Shown: piece after piece, positions 21,958 through 31,405 of the stretch
Layout of the letters: each line of letters starts with the position of its first letter
How positions within the stretch are numbered: the first letter of the stretch is position 1
Assembly: GCA_002211745.1 (NCBI GenBank)
Contig: CP022114.1
Span: forward strand, 1,954,645 to 2,018,644
Length of the DNA stretch: 64,000 nt
Reading direction: 5' to 3'
Origin: Kluyvera genomosp. 3
Lineage (GTDB): Bacteria > Pseudomonadota > Gammaproteobacteria > Enterobacterales > Enterobacteriaceae
Translations under genes and position numbers: made by a program
Notes under the pieces: generated by a model
Database searches by the model: none
What the model was told of the DNA's origin: nothing
What the model saw: only the letters and a program-made list of their open reading frames with translations

Positions 21958-23525
21958 ATGGCAAGAAATACGGCTTCAGCCCCCACGGGCTGCAGGGAAG
22001 ACCTGTCAATCTGCGCCATCAATTGGCATACGGAGGCGGAAACCTCTTAGGTAGCGGCGCGCTGGCGATCAGCGGCGCGTGGTTGTTGTACTTCTACACC
22101 ACCTTCTGCGGACTGACGTTAATCGAAGCCGCATTTATTTTCTCCGTCGCCAGCGTCATTGACGCCATCAGTAACCCGCTGATGGGTTACCTCACCGATA
22201 ACTTCGGCAAAACGCGCCTCGGTAAGCGCTTTGGCCGCCGCCGCTTCTTCCTGCTGATCGGCATTCCGCTGATGATGTTCTACCCGTTGCTGTGGGTGGA
22301 AGGGCTGAGTTTCTGGTACTACCTGTGCACCTATGTGATGTTCGAGATTATTTATACCTCCGTCATGGTGCCGTATGAAACATTAGCCACCGAAATGACC
22401 GACGACTTCGCGCTGCGCTCGAAGCTGACAGGCTATAAAGCGATTTTCGGCAAACTGGCCAACTTCCTCGCCGCCTTTATTCCGGGGCAGTTCATTCTGC
22501 TGTACGGCAAAGATTCAGCGACCCCGTTCTTCCTGACTGGCTTAACCTACGGCGCCATCCTGATCGCGGCGGTGGCCTGCCTGTGGTACAACAGCTGGGA
22601 ACGTCCGCGCGAAGAAGAGACGGAAGTGCAGGCGAAAACCGGTTTGCTGAATACGCTGCTGTCGCTGGCGAAAGATATGCGCTCAACCTTCTATCTGCGC
22701 GTATTCCGTAAGCATCTGGGCATGTACCTGTGCGGCTTTGGCGCCGAGTGGCTGTTTGCCTCCATTTTTACCTACTTTGTTATTTTCGTTCTCCAGCACG
22801 ATCCGGCGATGGTTGCCGGGCTGAACAGCCTTAACTCTATTCTGCAGCTGATTTCTACGGCGCTGTTTATCGGCCTGTGCGTGAAAAAAGGCTTCAGCAA
22901 GCCGTACATTATTGCGTTGAGCATCGTTATCTTCGCCGTGTTGCTCTATACCTCGCTGTGGTTCTTCCATCTGCCGGTGCATCTGGCGACCATTCTGATG
23001 TTCGGCATCACGATCATTTTCGGCCTGGGGACCGGCGGCGTGTACTACATTCCGTGGACCGTTTACACCTTCCTCGCGGACGTTGATGAAGTCTATACCG
23101 GCCGTCGCCGTGAGGGCATCTATGCCGGCGCGATGACCTTCTCCGGCAAGATTCTGCGTTCGATTATCGTGTTTGTGATGGGGGCCATCCTCAGTTACTA
23201 CGGCTTCCAGTCAAAAGCCCACGTGCAGCCGGAAAGTGCGGTTAACGCGATTGCGGTGGTGTTCTGTGGCGGCGTAGCGTTGCTGGCGCTGATGGCGATT
23301 GTCTTCAGTAAACAGATGAAACTGGATCGCGAAACGCACAAAGTGGTGTTGCAGGAAGTCGCGCGTATTAAAGCAGGCGGCAAGCTTGAGGATATCACCC
23401 CGGAAGTCCGTGCGGTGGTGGAAGATCTGGTAGGGCACCGCTACGAAGAGTGCTGGGGCAATAGTCCGCTGTTTAAAAACGACGACGCCCCTGTTGTTGT
23501 GGAAGCGGTTTCCGCCGGGCGCTAA
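21958..23525 (+). CDS. GPH-family oligogalacturonide/rhamnogalacturonide transporter
   Basis: About 523 residues and a clear paralogue of the RhiT-like protein: WLLYFYTTFCGL, NPLMGYLTDNFGKTRLGKRFGRRR, MVPYETLATEMTDDFALRSK and GTGGVYYIPWTVYTFLADVDEVYTGRRREG are shared. The N-terminus YGFSPHGLQGRPVNLRHQ is in frame with the rest but not with ATG 21958, so one G appears lost just after the start (GG at 21960-21961 for GGG). GAGG at 21944-21947 supports this start. The alternative is a downstream start. The KdgR-like box and CRP site point to pectin-derived oligogalacturonides, as for TogT, but the exact substrate is unknown. Its stop overlaps the stop of the convergent PBP gene. Confidence 0.83.
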
Positions 23526-25416
23526 GGCACCCGACGTTCATGCCTCTTACCCCTGGGACGGCGGCTGCGGCTGACCGTTCTGGGGGCAAAAAGATGGTCG
23601 AGGATTTGGCGCATCACCGGCGCCGCGACCACGCCGTCACTCCCCCCATTTTCCAGCACCAGTGCCACGGCCACCTGTGGATTTTTATATGGCGCAAAGG
23701 CGGTATAAAAAATATGGTCGCGCAGGCGCGTTGGAATCATCTTCGCGTTATAGGTCTGGTTCTCCTTCAGGCTAAATACCTGAGAGGTGCCGCTTTTAGC
23801 CGCAATACCGTACGGCGCGGTGTGGAAGAATTTGTAGCCGGTGCCGTTGGGTGCATTCGCCATGCCGAACATCGCCTGGCGTACCAGATTCCAGTAAGGT
23901 GAAGAGGCGCTGGCAATCTGCGTTTCATTTTTGGGTTCCCGATAGGGTGTCACCGTGTTGCCGGACTCCTCGTCCTTCAGCAGGTGAGGGGGATGACGCG
24001 ACCATTATTGAGCAGCGCCACCATCGCTTTCACCATTTGAATTGGCGTGGCTATCCAGTAGCCTTGCCCGATGCCGACCGAGATCGTATCCCCCTGATAC
24101 CACGCTTTTTTATGCACCCGCTCTTTCCAGCTGCGGCTAGGCAACAGACCGTTGTACTCTTCATCAAGATCGATGCCGGTGGGCTTGCCGTAGCCGAACT
24201 GGCTGAGCATATTATGAATGCGGTCGATACCCATCATATACGCCACCTGATAAAAGAAGGTGTCGGCAGACTCTTCAATCGCTTTGGTCACGTCGAGCAT
24301 ACCGTGGCCGGTTTTCTTCCAGTCGCGGTAATGGCGCTGAGTCCCCGGCAGGGTCCAGGTCGGCGCGCCGAAGAAGCTGGTTTGTGGGCTAATCACGCCG
24401 TCGAGCAGCGCCGACATCGCCATATAAGGTTTGACGGTTGAGGCGGGCGGGTACAATCCTTGGGTCACGCGGTTAATCAGCGGCAGATCTTTATCCTGCA
24501 ACAGCGTGTTGTAGTCCTGATAGCTGATGCCTTTGACGAAGGGGTTCGGGTCATAGCTTGGGTTAGAGACCATCGCCAACACGGAACCGTCGTGCGGATC
24601 CTCCACCAGTACGGCGGCGCGTTGGCCAACCAGCAGGCTCTCAATATACTCTTGTAGATGCAGATCCAGCGTGAGGTGAATATCTTTACCCGCCACCGGC
24701 GGCACGTCTTTTAACAGACGAACGATGCGCCCGTGGTTATCCACTTCCACTTCCTGATAGCCGGTTTTTCCGTGCAGCTCGTTTTCGTAATAACGCTCGA
24801 TACCCTGCTTACCAATGTTGTGGTCGGCGGCATAGTTCTCGGCAATCCCTTCTTTATCCAGCGTTTTGAGATCGGTATCGTTGATTTTCGACACGTAGCC
24901 CAGTACGTGTGCTAATTCGGCACCATACGGATACTGACGGTCCTCATAACTGTCTATCGTCACGCCACTGAAACGGAACTGATTCACGGAGAAACGGGCA
25001 ATTTCGACGTCGGTCAGCGCGTTTTTCAGCACTACCGGGCGATAGCGGCTGCTCGATTTTAATGCCTTGTGGAATTGCTCGATATCATCTGGCGTCAGGT
25101 CGACAAGGGGCGTCAACTGGCGCAGCAGGGCATCCATATTACTGATTTTATAGGGCGTAACAGAAATATCGTACCAGGTCACGTTTTTGACCAGTGGAAT
25201 GCCGTTGCGATCGTAGATGATGCCGCGCGTCGGCGCGACCGGCAGCATTTTGATGTCGTTGGCGTCCGAACGGGTGGTGTAGTAGTCGTGTTCATCAACC
25301 TGGAGATGATACAGGTTGAAAATCAATATACTAAAGCAGATGACGACCAGGCCAAAGGCCACTAGCGCGCGACGCAGAAAGAGTTTTCTCTCCGCTTCAT
25401 AATCTCGAAATGTCAT
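23522..25416 (-). CDS. Penicillin-binding protein 2 paralogue (PBP2-SAL type)
   Basis: About 630 residues. Short cytoplasmic tail, one membrane anchor (residues 16-38), the pedestal domain (MLPVAPTRGIIYDRNG), then a transpeptidase domain with STVK (YPPASTVKP), the SxN-equivalent SADTFFYQ and KSGT (AAKSGTSQVF). It resembles MrdA throughout but is a second copy: the true mrdA sits with rodA elsewhere. Salmonella has such a copy, PBP2-SAL, between flhE and argS, active in acidic medium. The C-terminus RSRRPRGKRHERRVP is strongly basic. One base is missing in the run 23988-23992 (NGRVIP-PHLL). Confidence 0.88.
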
Positions 25417-25579
25417 GAACGGTACCCAGTGTATAAGCCGCCTAATGATACGGAGCGGTTACTGGCATGACAGGCAAAAAATGTACCATCCCTCCTGGAA
25501 ATGTGTCATTCCTTGTGTTTTGTAACAAATTGCGCGGGATACGCGGAGTAAGGCCGAAAAACGGGTAGTTGTAGATGAA

Positions 25580-25725
25580 TGCTTCTTGAGATATTGAGAT
25601 GAGGGGGATTGACTCGCTTCGCTCGCCCCTTCGGGCAGCCCGTTCGCTGCGCGCCCGGTCTGTCCAACTGGCTTTCGCCAGTTGTCGAACCCCGGTCGGG
25701 GATTCTCATCCCCCCGCAGCGTGCA
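25580..25725 (-). repeat. Repeat-like tail downstream of tRNA-Ser
   Basis: Reading the minus strand from the tRNA, this stretch carries nested short palindromes (AATCCCCGACCGGGGTT, AACTGGCGAAAGCCAGTT, GAGCGAAGCGAGTC) and a second GGTTCGA resembling the tRNA T-loop. Similar GC-rich tails follow several enterobacterial tRNA-Ser loci. No credible protein is encoded. Together with the 25417-25579 leader of the PBP gene this accounts for the gap before the tRNA. Confidence 0.5.
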
Positions 25726-25732
25726 ACATGCG

Positions 25733-25760
25733 AAAAAAAAGCCCGTACTTGCGTACGAGC
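25733..25760 (-). terminator. Rho-independent terminator of tRNA-Ser
   Basis: On the minus strand GCTCGTAC-GCAA-GTACGGGC is followed by T8, fourteen bases after the tRNA CCA end. Confidence 0.88.
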
Positions 25761-25773
25761 TCTTCTTAAAATA

Positions 25774-25859
25774 TGGCGGTGAGGGGGGATTCGAACCCCG
25801 ATACGTTGCCGTATACACACTTTCCAGGCGTGCTCCTTCAGCCACTCGGACACCTCACC
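25774..25859 (-). tRNA. tRNA-Ser (anticodon GGA)
   Basis: Cloverleaf of the long-variable-arm class: acceptor GGTGAGG/CCTCACC, anticodon loop CTGGAAA in stem CACGC/GTGTG, and an encoded CCA end. It matches E. coli serW/serX but is 86 instead of 88 nucleotides: the T stem has one G fewer on its 5-prime side and the C run after the T loop has six instead of seven. Both losses fall in homopolymer runs and are most likely the same error that shortens runs in the protein genes. Confidence 0.93.
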
Positions 25860-25900
25860 ATATTGTTTCGCTGCTCACCGTAGGTGGTCAACGGGGCGCT

Positions 25901-25929
25901 ACTATAGGGAGTTGACCTGAAACGGTCAA
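25901..25929 (-). promoter_or_regulatory. Sigma-70 promoter of tRNA-Ser
   Basis: TTGACC (25929-25924), a 17-base spacer and TATAGT (25906-25901), followed by a GC-rich discriminator AGCGCCCCG typical of stringently controlled stable-RNA promoters. Confidence 0.88.
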
Positions 25930-26003
25930 GCATAATTTATGCATTCTTTTCCGTTCGGTTAAGCATTGAGCACTCCCCCGCGAAAAACAGCGGGGAGTGG
26001 CGA

Positions 26004-26680
26004 TTAGCGCTGGGAATCAAGCTGTTCGCTATTCTTCACCACATCCTGCGCTTTCGTGTAGCTTTCGATAAGCAGCTGATAGGCCGGGAAGACTTTGGTG
26101 TAAATCTCGGCCCATTCGGCGGCGTCCGGACGGTTCCAGGTCCGCTGCAACTCGGAAGCGACGGCTGCGGTATCCATCGGAACGACACCGGCCTGCACCA
26201 CACGGGCGAGCGTGATTTCCTGCGCCATTTTGCTGTAGGTGCCGGAGGCATCGATTACTGCAAACACCTTATAACCGTCAGCGACGGCGGCAATCGCCGG
26301 GAACGCCATGCAGACGCTGGTGATGGTGCCGGCGATAATCAACGTTTTACGGCCGGTCGCTTTTACCGCTGCGACGAACTCCGGGTTATCCCAGGCGTTG
26401 ATTTCGCCTTTACGCGCGATGTACTGCGCATGCGGCGCGTTTTCATGAATTTCCGGAATCAAGGGCCGTTTGGCCCTTGTGGTACGGAAGCGGTGGTGAT
26501 CACCGGCAGCCCGGCAAGCGTCGCCATCTTCGCCAGCGCCGCGGCGCGTGCGCGCAGCTCAGGCATTGGCATATCGCCAACCGTCTGGAACAGACCGCTT
26601 TGATGGTCAATTAACAGCATTGCGGTATCATTCACATCAATAACCGGACGTGCACCGTTGAAATTAGCGGGAGTAGACAT
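26004..26680 (-). CDS. Isochorismatase-like cysteine hydrolase, YcaC family
   Basis: About 225 residues. Catalytic triad residues are visible: Asp in [10 protein letters not shown], Lys in [13 protein letters not shown], and Cys in [15 protein letters not shown], with the conserved cis-peptide region. It resembles E. coli YcaC, an octameric hydrolase of unknown substrate. Start 26680 is chosen because AGAGG precedes it by eight bases. One base is lost in the run 26463-26465 (PQGPNGP-LIPE). It follows the pirin gene by 18 bases and is divergent from a LysR gene. Confidence 0.88.
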
Positions 26681-26698
26681 TCCTTTCACCTCTGTTGT

Positions 26699-27559
26699 TT
26701 ATATTTGACCAAAGCGGCCGGAGTTAAAATCGCGTACAGCTTCAGCGATTTCGGTTTGACTGTTCATCACGAAAGGGCCGTAACCAACAATCGGTTCATT
26801 AATAGGTTCGCCAGCCAGTACCAGCACTTTCGCATCGCTGTTGGCGTGCAGATGCACACGTTCACCCTGATGGCTGAATACCACCAGTTGCGCTTCCTGC
26901 ACGGTGCTTTCACCGTTGACCGTGACGCTGCCTTCCAGTACCACCAGCGCGGTGCTCCAGCCATCGGGCTGCGTGAAGGTGGTCTCTTTATTCTGTTTAA
27001 GCTGCATATCCCAGACGTTAAGCGCTGAGAAGGTGCGGGCCGGACCCGTGGCATCGGCGTAACGTCCGGCGATTGCCCGCAGCGATCCGCTGTCGTCTGG
27101 CAAATCGACCACAGGAATGGCTGCGGCTTCAATGCTCTGATAGCCCGGCGCAGTCATTTTGTCTTTCGCCGGCAGGTTGACCCACAGCTGAATCATCTTC
27201 AGTTCGCCACCGCGATTGGCAAACGCCGCCGAGTGAAACTCCTGATGCAGAATTCCCGCGCCTGCCGTCATCCACTGTACGTCGCCTGGGCCAATAACCC
27301 CGCCTTTACCGGTGGAGTCACGGTGTTCCACTTCGCCGGCGTAGACGATAGTGACCGTCTCAAAACCACGGTGCGGATGCTCGCCGACGCCGCGCTTTGC
27401 GCCATCTGCCGGGAAGCTGTGCGGCCCGGCGTAGTCGAGCAGTAAAAATGGGCTCAGGCTTTCGCCGTGCGACTGATACGAAAAGAGCGAACGTACCGGG
27501 AAGCCATCGCCCACCCAGTGCGGACGTGGCGCGGTATAAACACCTGTAATCTTTTTCAT
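26699..27559 (-). CDS. Pirin family protein
   Basis: Intact, 286 residues, bicupin. The N-terminal metal-binding motif EHPHRGFETVTI and the second half of the site, AGAGILHQEFH, are present. Pirins such as YhhW can act as quercetin 2,3-dioxygenases; the substrate here is unknown. AGGAGA lies eight bases before the start. First gene of a two-gene unit with the YcaC-like hydrolase; the LysR-type gene is transcribed away from it across a 113-bp gap and is the likely regulator. Confidence 0.9.
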   Translation of the reverse strand: MKKITGVYTAPRPHWVGDGFPVRSLFSYQSHGESLSPFLLLDYAGPHSFPADGAKRGVGEHPHRGFETVTIVYAGEVEHRDSTGKGGVIGPGDVQWMTAGAGILHQEFHSAAFANRGGELKMIQLWVNLPAKDKMTAPGYQSIEAAAIPVVDLPDDSGSLRAIAGRYADATGPARTFSALNVWDMQLKQNKETTFTQPDGWSTALVVLEGSVTVNGESTVQEAQLVVFSHQGERVHLHANSDAKVLVLAGEPINEPIVGYGPFVMNSQTEIAEAVRDFNSGRFGQI

Positions 27560-27672
27560 CTGTTTCTCCTGGGAGTGAGCGTTGATGTGGATTAGCTTAT
27601 ATTCAGGATTAAATTCCCGGTAGATGGCAAAAATGGCCTACACTGTTGCAAAAATAGAACAATGGAGTGGAT

Positions 27673-28575
27673 ATGCAGGATCTCAATGATTTCGCGTGGT
27701 TTGTCCGCGTGGTCGATCACGGCGGTTTCGCGGCGGCGGGTAGGGCGCTGGATATCCCCAAATCGAAACTCAGTCGCCGTATTGCCCAGCTGGAAGAACA
27801 GCTCGGCGTACGTTTGATTCATCGCACGACCCGGCAGTTTACGGTGACTGAGGTCGGCCAGACCTTTTATCAGCACTGTAAAGCGATGCTGATTGAAGCA
27901 GAGGCGGCGCAGGAGGCGATTGCGGTGCTACAGGCTGAACCGCGCGGCAGCGTCAGGTTGACCTGTCCGGTCACACTGCTGCATGTTCACGTCGGTCCGA
28001 TGCTGGCGCGCTTTATGATGCGCTATCCCGGCATACAGATTCAGCTTGAAGCCACCAATCGGCGGGTTGATCTCGTGGCGGAGGCATCGATGTGGCGATT
28101 CGCGTTCGACCCAGGCCTTTTGACGATAGCGATCTGGTCATGCGTGTACTGGCCGATCGCGGGCACTGCCTGGTGGCTAGCCCGTCGCTGGTGGCGTCCT
28201 TGGGTAAGCCCCACTCGCCGGATGAACTCAGCCGCTGGCCGGGGTTGAGTATGGCGGCCGGAAAGCATGTTCATAAGTGGTTACTCGGTGGGCCGGAAGG
28301 AGCCAAAGCGGAGGTCCATTTCACGCCGCGCCTGATTACTGGCGATATGCTGGCGCTGCGCGAAGCCGCTGTTGCGGGGTTGGCGTAGTGCAACTGCCGA
28401 TCCTGATGGCCCGAGAGCAGTTGGCAAATGGCACGCTGGTTCGTGTACTGGACGACTGGGAGCCGAAACGCGAGGTGATTCACGCGGTGTTTCCTTCACG
28501 CAGGGGCTATTACCAGCCGTGCGGGCGCTGGTGGATTTTCTCAGTGAAGAGTATGCGCAGATGATTGAGGAGTAA
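27673..28575 (+). CDS. LysR-family transcriptional regulator
   Basis: About 300 residues: N-terminal winged helix (FAWFVRVVDHGGFAAAGRALDIPKSKLSRRIAQLEEQLGVRLIHRTTR) and a PBP2-fold effector domain. Of the type paired with pirin and quinone/drug-stress genes. Start 27673 follows GGAG; an overlapping GTG at 27667 is less likely. Three bases are lost: GG 28083-28084, G run 28376-28379 and G run 28503-28506. The repaired product ends DFLSEEYAQMIEE. The 27560-27672 gap to the pirin gene would hold its operator; several A/T-rich T-N11-A candidates exist, none compelling. Confidence 0.9.
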
Positions 28576-28605
28576 TTGACCGTCGGCAGCCTGCCGTCCG
28601 GCAAA

Positions 28606-29336
28606 TCACACATGGTGAAAAATCAGGGAATAACCTTGCTCGCGCCAGTGCTGTAATAGCTCCTGTTGTCGACGGGTTGGCGTGATGCCGGTCCAGACGA
28701 TCAGCTGCTGTCCGGGAAACAGCTCCGGGCGAGGGATTCCTGGGGTTCAGCGAGCACGGCAATATGCCAGCCTTGCTGAGACAGACGCCAGGCTTCAAGC
28801 CACAGACGGGTACGGTCTTCGGTATCCCAGCCGATAAGCAGTGCATCTTTCCCTGCTTTTTTACGTGCTTCGGCGAGGCAGGAACAGACAAACTCAATCA
28901 GAACACCGTCAAGCAGGCTACACATGATGCGCGCGGTATTTTGATCGAGGCTGATGCGCTGGCGGACGGGGATAAAAACGTGGTCGATCAGGTCGCCAGA
29001 AGCGTGTTCGCGGCTCAGGGCGCGGATTTTAGCCCGCAGCTTGGCGGGATGCGCAAAGCGAAGCGCCGCCATCATTTCTTCCTGCAGCGTCAACCAGTCG
29101 TCGTGGGCCGTGACCTTACTTTGTTCCAGCAGGGCTTTCACTTTGCCCACCGGTACGCCGTTCTTAATCCAGCGTTTTATCTCTTCGATACGCTGGATGT
29201 CCTCCTCGTCAAACTGGCGATGCCCACCTTCACTTCTTTGGGGTTTCAACAACCCATAGCGACGTTGCCAGGCTCGTAGGGTGACAGGGTTGATACCACA
29301 TCGTTCGGCGACATCGCCTATGCTGTAAAATCCCAT
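28606..29336 (-). CDS. bluR: MerR-like repressor BluR
   Basis: About 243 residues: MerR-type winged helix ([50 protein letters not shown]) followed by a cobalamin-binding-like effector region without an obvious B12 histidine motif. Matches E. coli BluR (YcgE), which represses the ycgZ-ymgABC operon until BluF binds it in blue light. One base is lost at 28727-28729; repair gives the tail [14 protein letters not shown]...YSLIFHHV, also as in E. coli. It lies downstream of bluF on the same strand and converges on the LysR gene. Confidence 0.92.
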
Positions 29337-29392
29337 TCAGCCCTCATCTCTATGCTTGTACGTCTCGTGAAATAATTACGTATCGGTACCAA

Positions 29393-29418
29393 TTGTACAA
29401 TTTATAATTTATTGTACA
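29393..29418. promoter_or_regulatory. TTGTACA repeat pair upstream of bluR (possible BluR operator)
   Basis: TTGTACAA at 29393-29400 and TTGTACA at 29412-29418 lie about 60-80 bases before the bluR start. The same heptamer makes the dyad before ycgZ, so this may be an autoregulatory site. The function is inferred from motif sharing only. Confidence 0.5.
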
Positions 29419-29556
29419 GCTGGTTTTTAATCAAGCGAAGCGAGAAAAGCCCTAATATGGTCGGGATGTGAAGAGGAACAAATTATCTCGTTGATATAAA
29501 GGAGAAAATGATAGCCTTACGCCTGCCACCTGGCGGTGACAGGGCAACATATGCGG

Positions 29557-30775
29557 TTACAATTCAGTTTTTTTCTCAGGCCATGCCACGGCGGGGATGC
29601 CGTGAAAACAGGGGGATGCAAACAAATGGCCCTGGAATTCCGTGATGCCTGCTGACTCCAGCCACATCCACTCTTCTGCCTTTTCCACGCCCACTGCGGA
29701 TACCCCAATTTCAAGCGAAGTACAGCATTTAATAATGGCATGAATAATGGCCTGACGTGGCCCGCTTTTGTGTACATCCTGAATAAGGTCGCGGTTGATC
29801 TTAATTCTGTCGGGTTGAAATTGCGCGAGCAGCTGCAGGCCAGCGAATCCCGCGCCAAAGTGATCGATAGCGACACTTATCCCGCGCCTTTCAACGCGCG
29901 TACCGCGCGGCTAAAGCCATCGAACTGGGAAATGGCTTCGCTTTCAGTGAATTCCACGATGATCTGCTCAGGAACGAGATGATTCTCGGCGATGGCCTGA
30001 AGCAATATTTCGACCGCATCCGGCACGTTGACCAGCGTCATCGGCAAAATATTGACGGACAGAGTGCAGTCGCCCAGATCCAGCGCCGCGGCCAGCGCAA
30101 AAGCCGTCTTTTTGCTATGTAAATCTGCCAGATAGATCTCATCGCTGCTCAGGCCAGCGAAATAGGCCTGCGGTGAGTCGCCAGAGGTGGTACGTAGCAG
30201 CGCTTCAAGGGAGATAACTTCACGAGCGAGAGGGTCGATGATCGGCTGAAAGGCAAAACCGCAGCTGGCCTCGGGGTTTAACTGTTGAGGAGAAAGGCGT
30301 CGAGTGCGTTCAGTCGCAATAAAATCCCAACTATCGGCAGAGGGGATTTCGAAGTAATTCTCTTTTTCGATGGCTTCCACGAAAGTCCGGAAAAACTGCA
30401 ACGCACGATCGCGATAGGTCAGTTGATAGCGTGAGGTTCCCTTATCAAGAATAACTTGTAATACCTCATCCCTTCCGTGTTCGCGCAGATCGAAAAGCTC
30501 CATTCCCCTCATACCAAAGCGCCTTGAGGGGCTGTAATCGCAGAGAAGTTCAACCACATTGTAGTGACGGTTATCTGCACAGATAGCGTGATAAATCGCT
30601 TTTACGTTCTCTTCAGGGCCTTCAAGTAGCTGGAAAAAGTGGGTGCCGTTGAATAACAGGATCCCGTTACATCCGCACGATTATTCTTGATATTGGCGTC
30701 GGCGACCATACTTTCGAGCGCTTTTACCGGGACATCATCACGAAGATGACTGCGGTAGATAATAGTGGTGAGCAT
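29557..30775 (-). CDS. bluF: Blue-light sensor BluF (BLUF-EAL protein)
   Basis: About 406 residues. BLUF domain (1-95) with the FAD-contacting tyrosine in TTIIYRSHLRD, Asn in ANIKNNRADVTG and Gln in FFQLLEG; then a degenerate EAL domain. In E. coli the protein does not degrade c-di-GMP but binds BluR in light. Here the first motif reads EALLRT, closer to active enzymes than the EAI of E. coli, but the metal/loop-6 motif is DHFGAG instead of DDFGTG, so phosphodiesterase activity is still unlikely. Two bases are lost, at 30663-30665 and 29881-29883. Divergent from ycgZ across about 325 bp. Confidence 0.93.
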
Positions 30776-31019
30776 GATTTTCCGGCATAGGAGGGAATGT
30801 CCTCTAACCCTACCAGATTACGCTGCGCTTAACACATTAAATTAACATGGTTTTTACCTGTTAAGCATCTTGTGTCTTTCTGGAAATAACTGAGCCCGCT
30901 GGCGTCAAACTATCCTCGTGATTTGGTGTACACATATTACTATTTATCTGATGCATTAAATGTCATTAACTATATGAAAATAAAAGATTAGCATTTTTTG
31001 TTAAATATGATTCGTTCGG

Positions 31020-31040
31020 TTGTACAGATTTTGTGTACAA
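31020..31040. promoter_or_regulatory. Perfect TTGTACA dyad upstream of ycgZ (predicted BluR operator)
   Basis: TTGTACA-GATTTTG-TGTACAA is a perfect inverted repeat with a 7-base spacer, about 60 bases before ycgZ in the AT-rich 30776-31101 gap. Another TGTACA lies at 30927-30932. MerR-family proteins bind such dyads at promoters, and BluR is known to repress ycgZ in E. coli. The rest of the gap is AT-rich with no gene. Confidence 0.65.
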
Positions 31041-31101
31041 TTTTTTGTATCGTTTAATCACACTCTGTTTATCTTTTACTTATCTCGTACAGGAGAAACA
31101 C

Positions 31102-31341
31102 ATGCAGCAAAATGGTTACATTTTTGATACGGCTGGTGCCATTGCACAGTATTTCAATAAGGCCAGCTTGCCAACGCAGCAGGAAACGCTGGGTCAGATT
31201 GTGGTCGAGATACTGCACGATGGTCGTCACCTTAACCGTAAAGCGCTTTGTACGAAGTTACTGAGTCGGCTGGAGAAAACCTCGTGCGAGAAGGAGAAAG
31301 GCCACTACAACGCGTTGATCGGTCTGCTTTTTGAGCGCTGA
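31102..31341 (+). CDS. ycgZ: Small two-component-system connector protein YcgZ
   Basis: Intact, 79 residues: MQQNGYIFDTAGAIAQYF...QQETLGQIVVEIL...ALIGLLFER matches YcgZ of E. coli. AGGAG lies seven bases upstream. First gene of the blue-light- and cold-induced operon whose small proteins act through the Rcs phosphorelay to raise colanic acid and lower curli production in E. coli. Confidence 0.92.
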   Translation: MQQNGYIFDTAGAIAQYFNKASLPTQQETLGQIVVEILHDGRHLNRKALCTKLLSRLEKTSCEKEKGHYNALIGLLFER

Positions 31342-31405
31342 ATGGCGTACTCAACCCTCGATCGCGGCTGCGAACGAGGGACAATCGAAAGAGAGAGCGT
31401 AGTTA

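Noticed and set aside
25506-25853. Small proteins across the tRNA-Ser and its tail
   Set aside because: The frames run through a structural tRNA, a terminator and palindromic repeats, with no family match.
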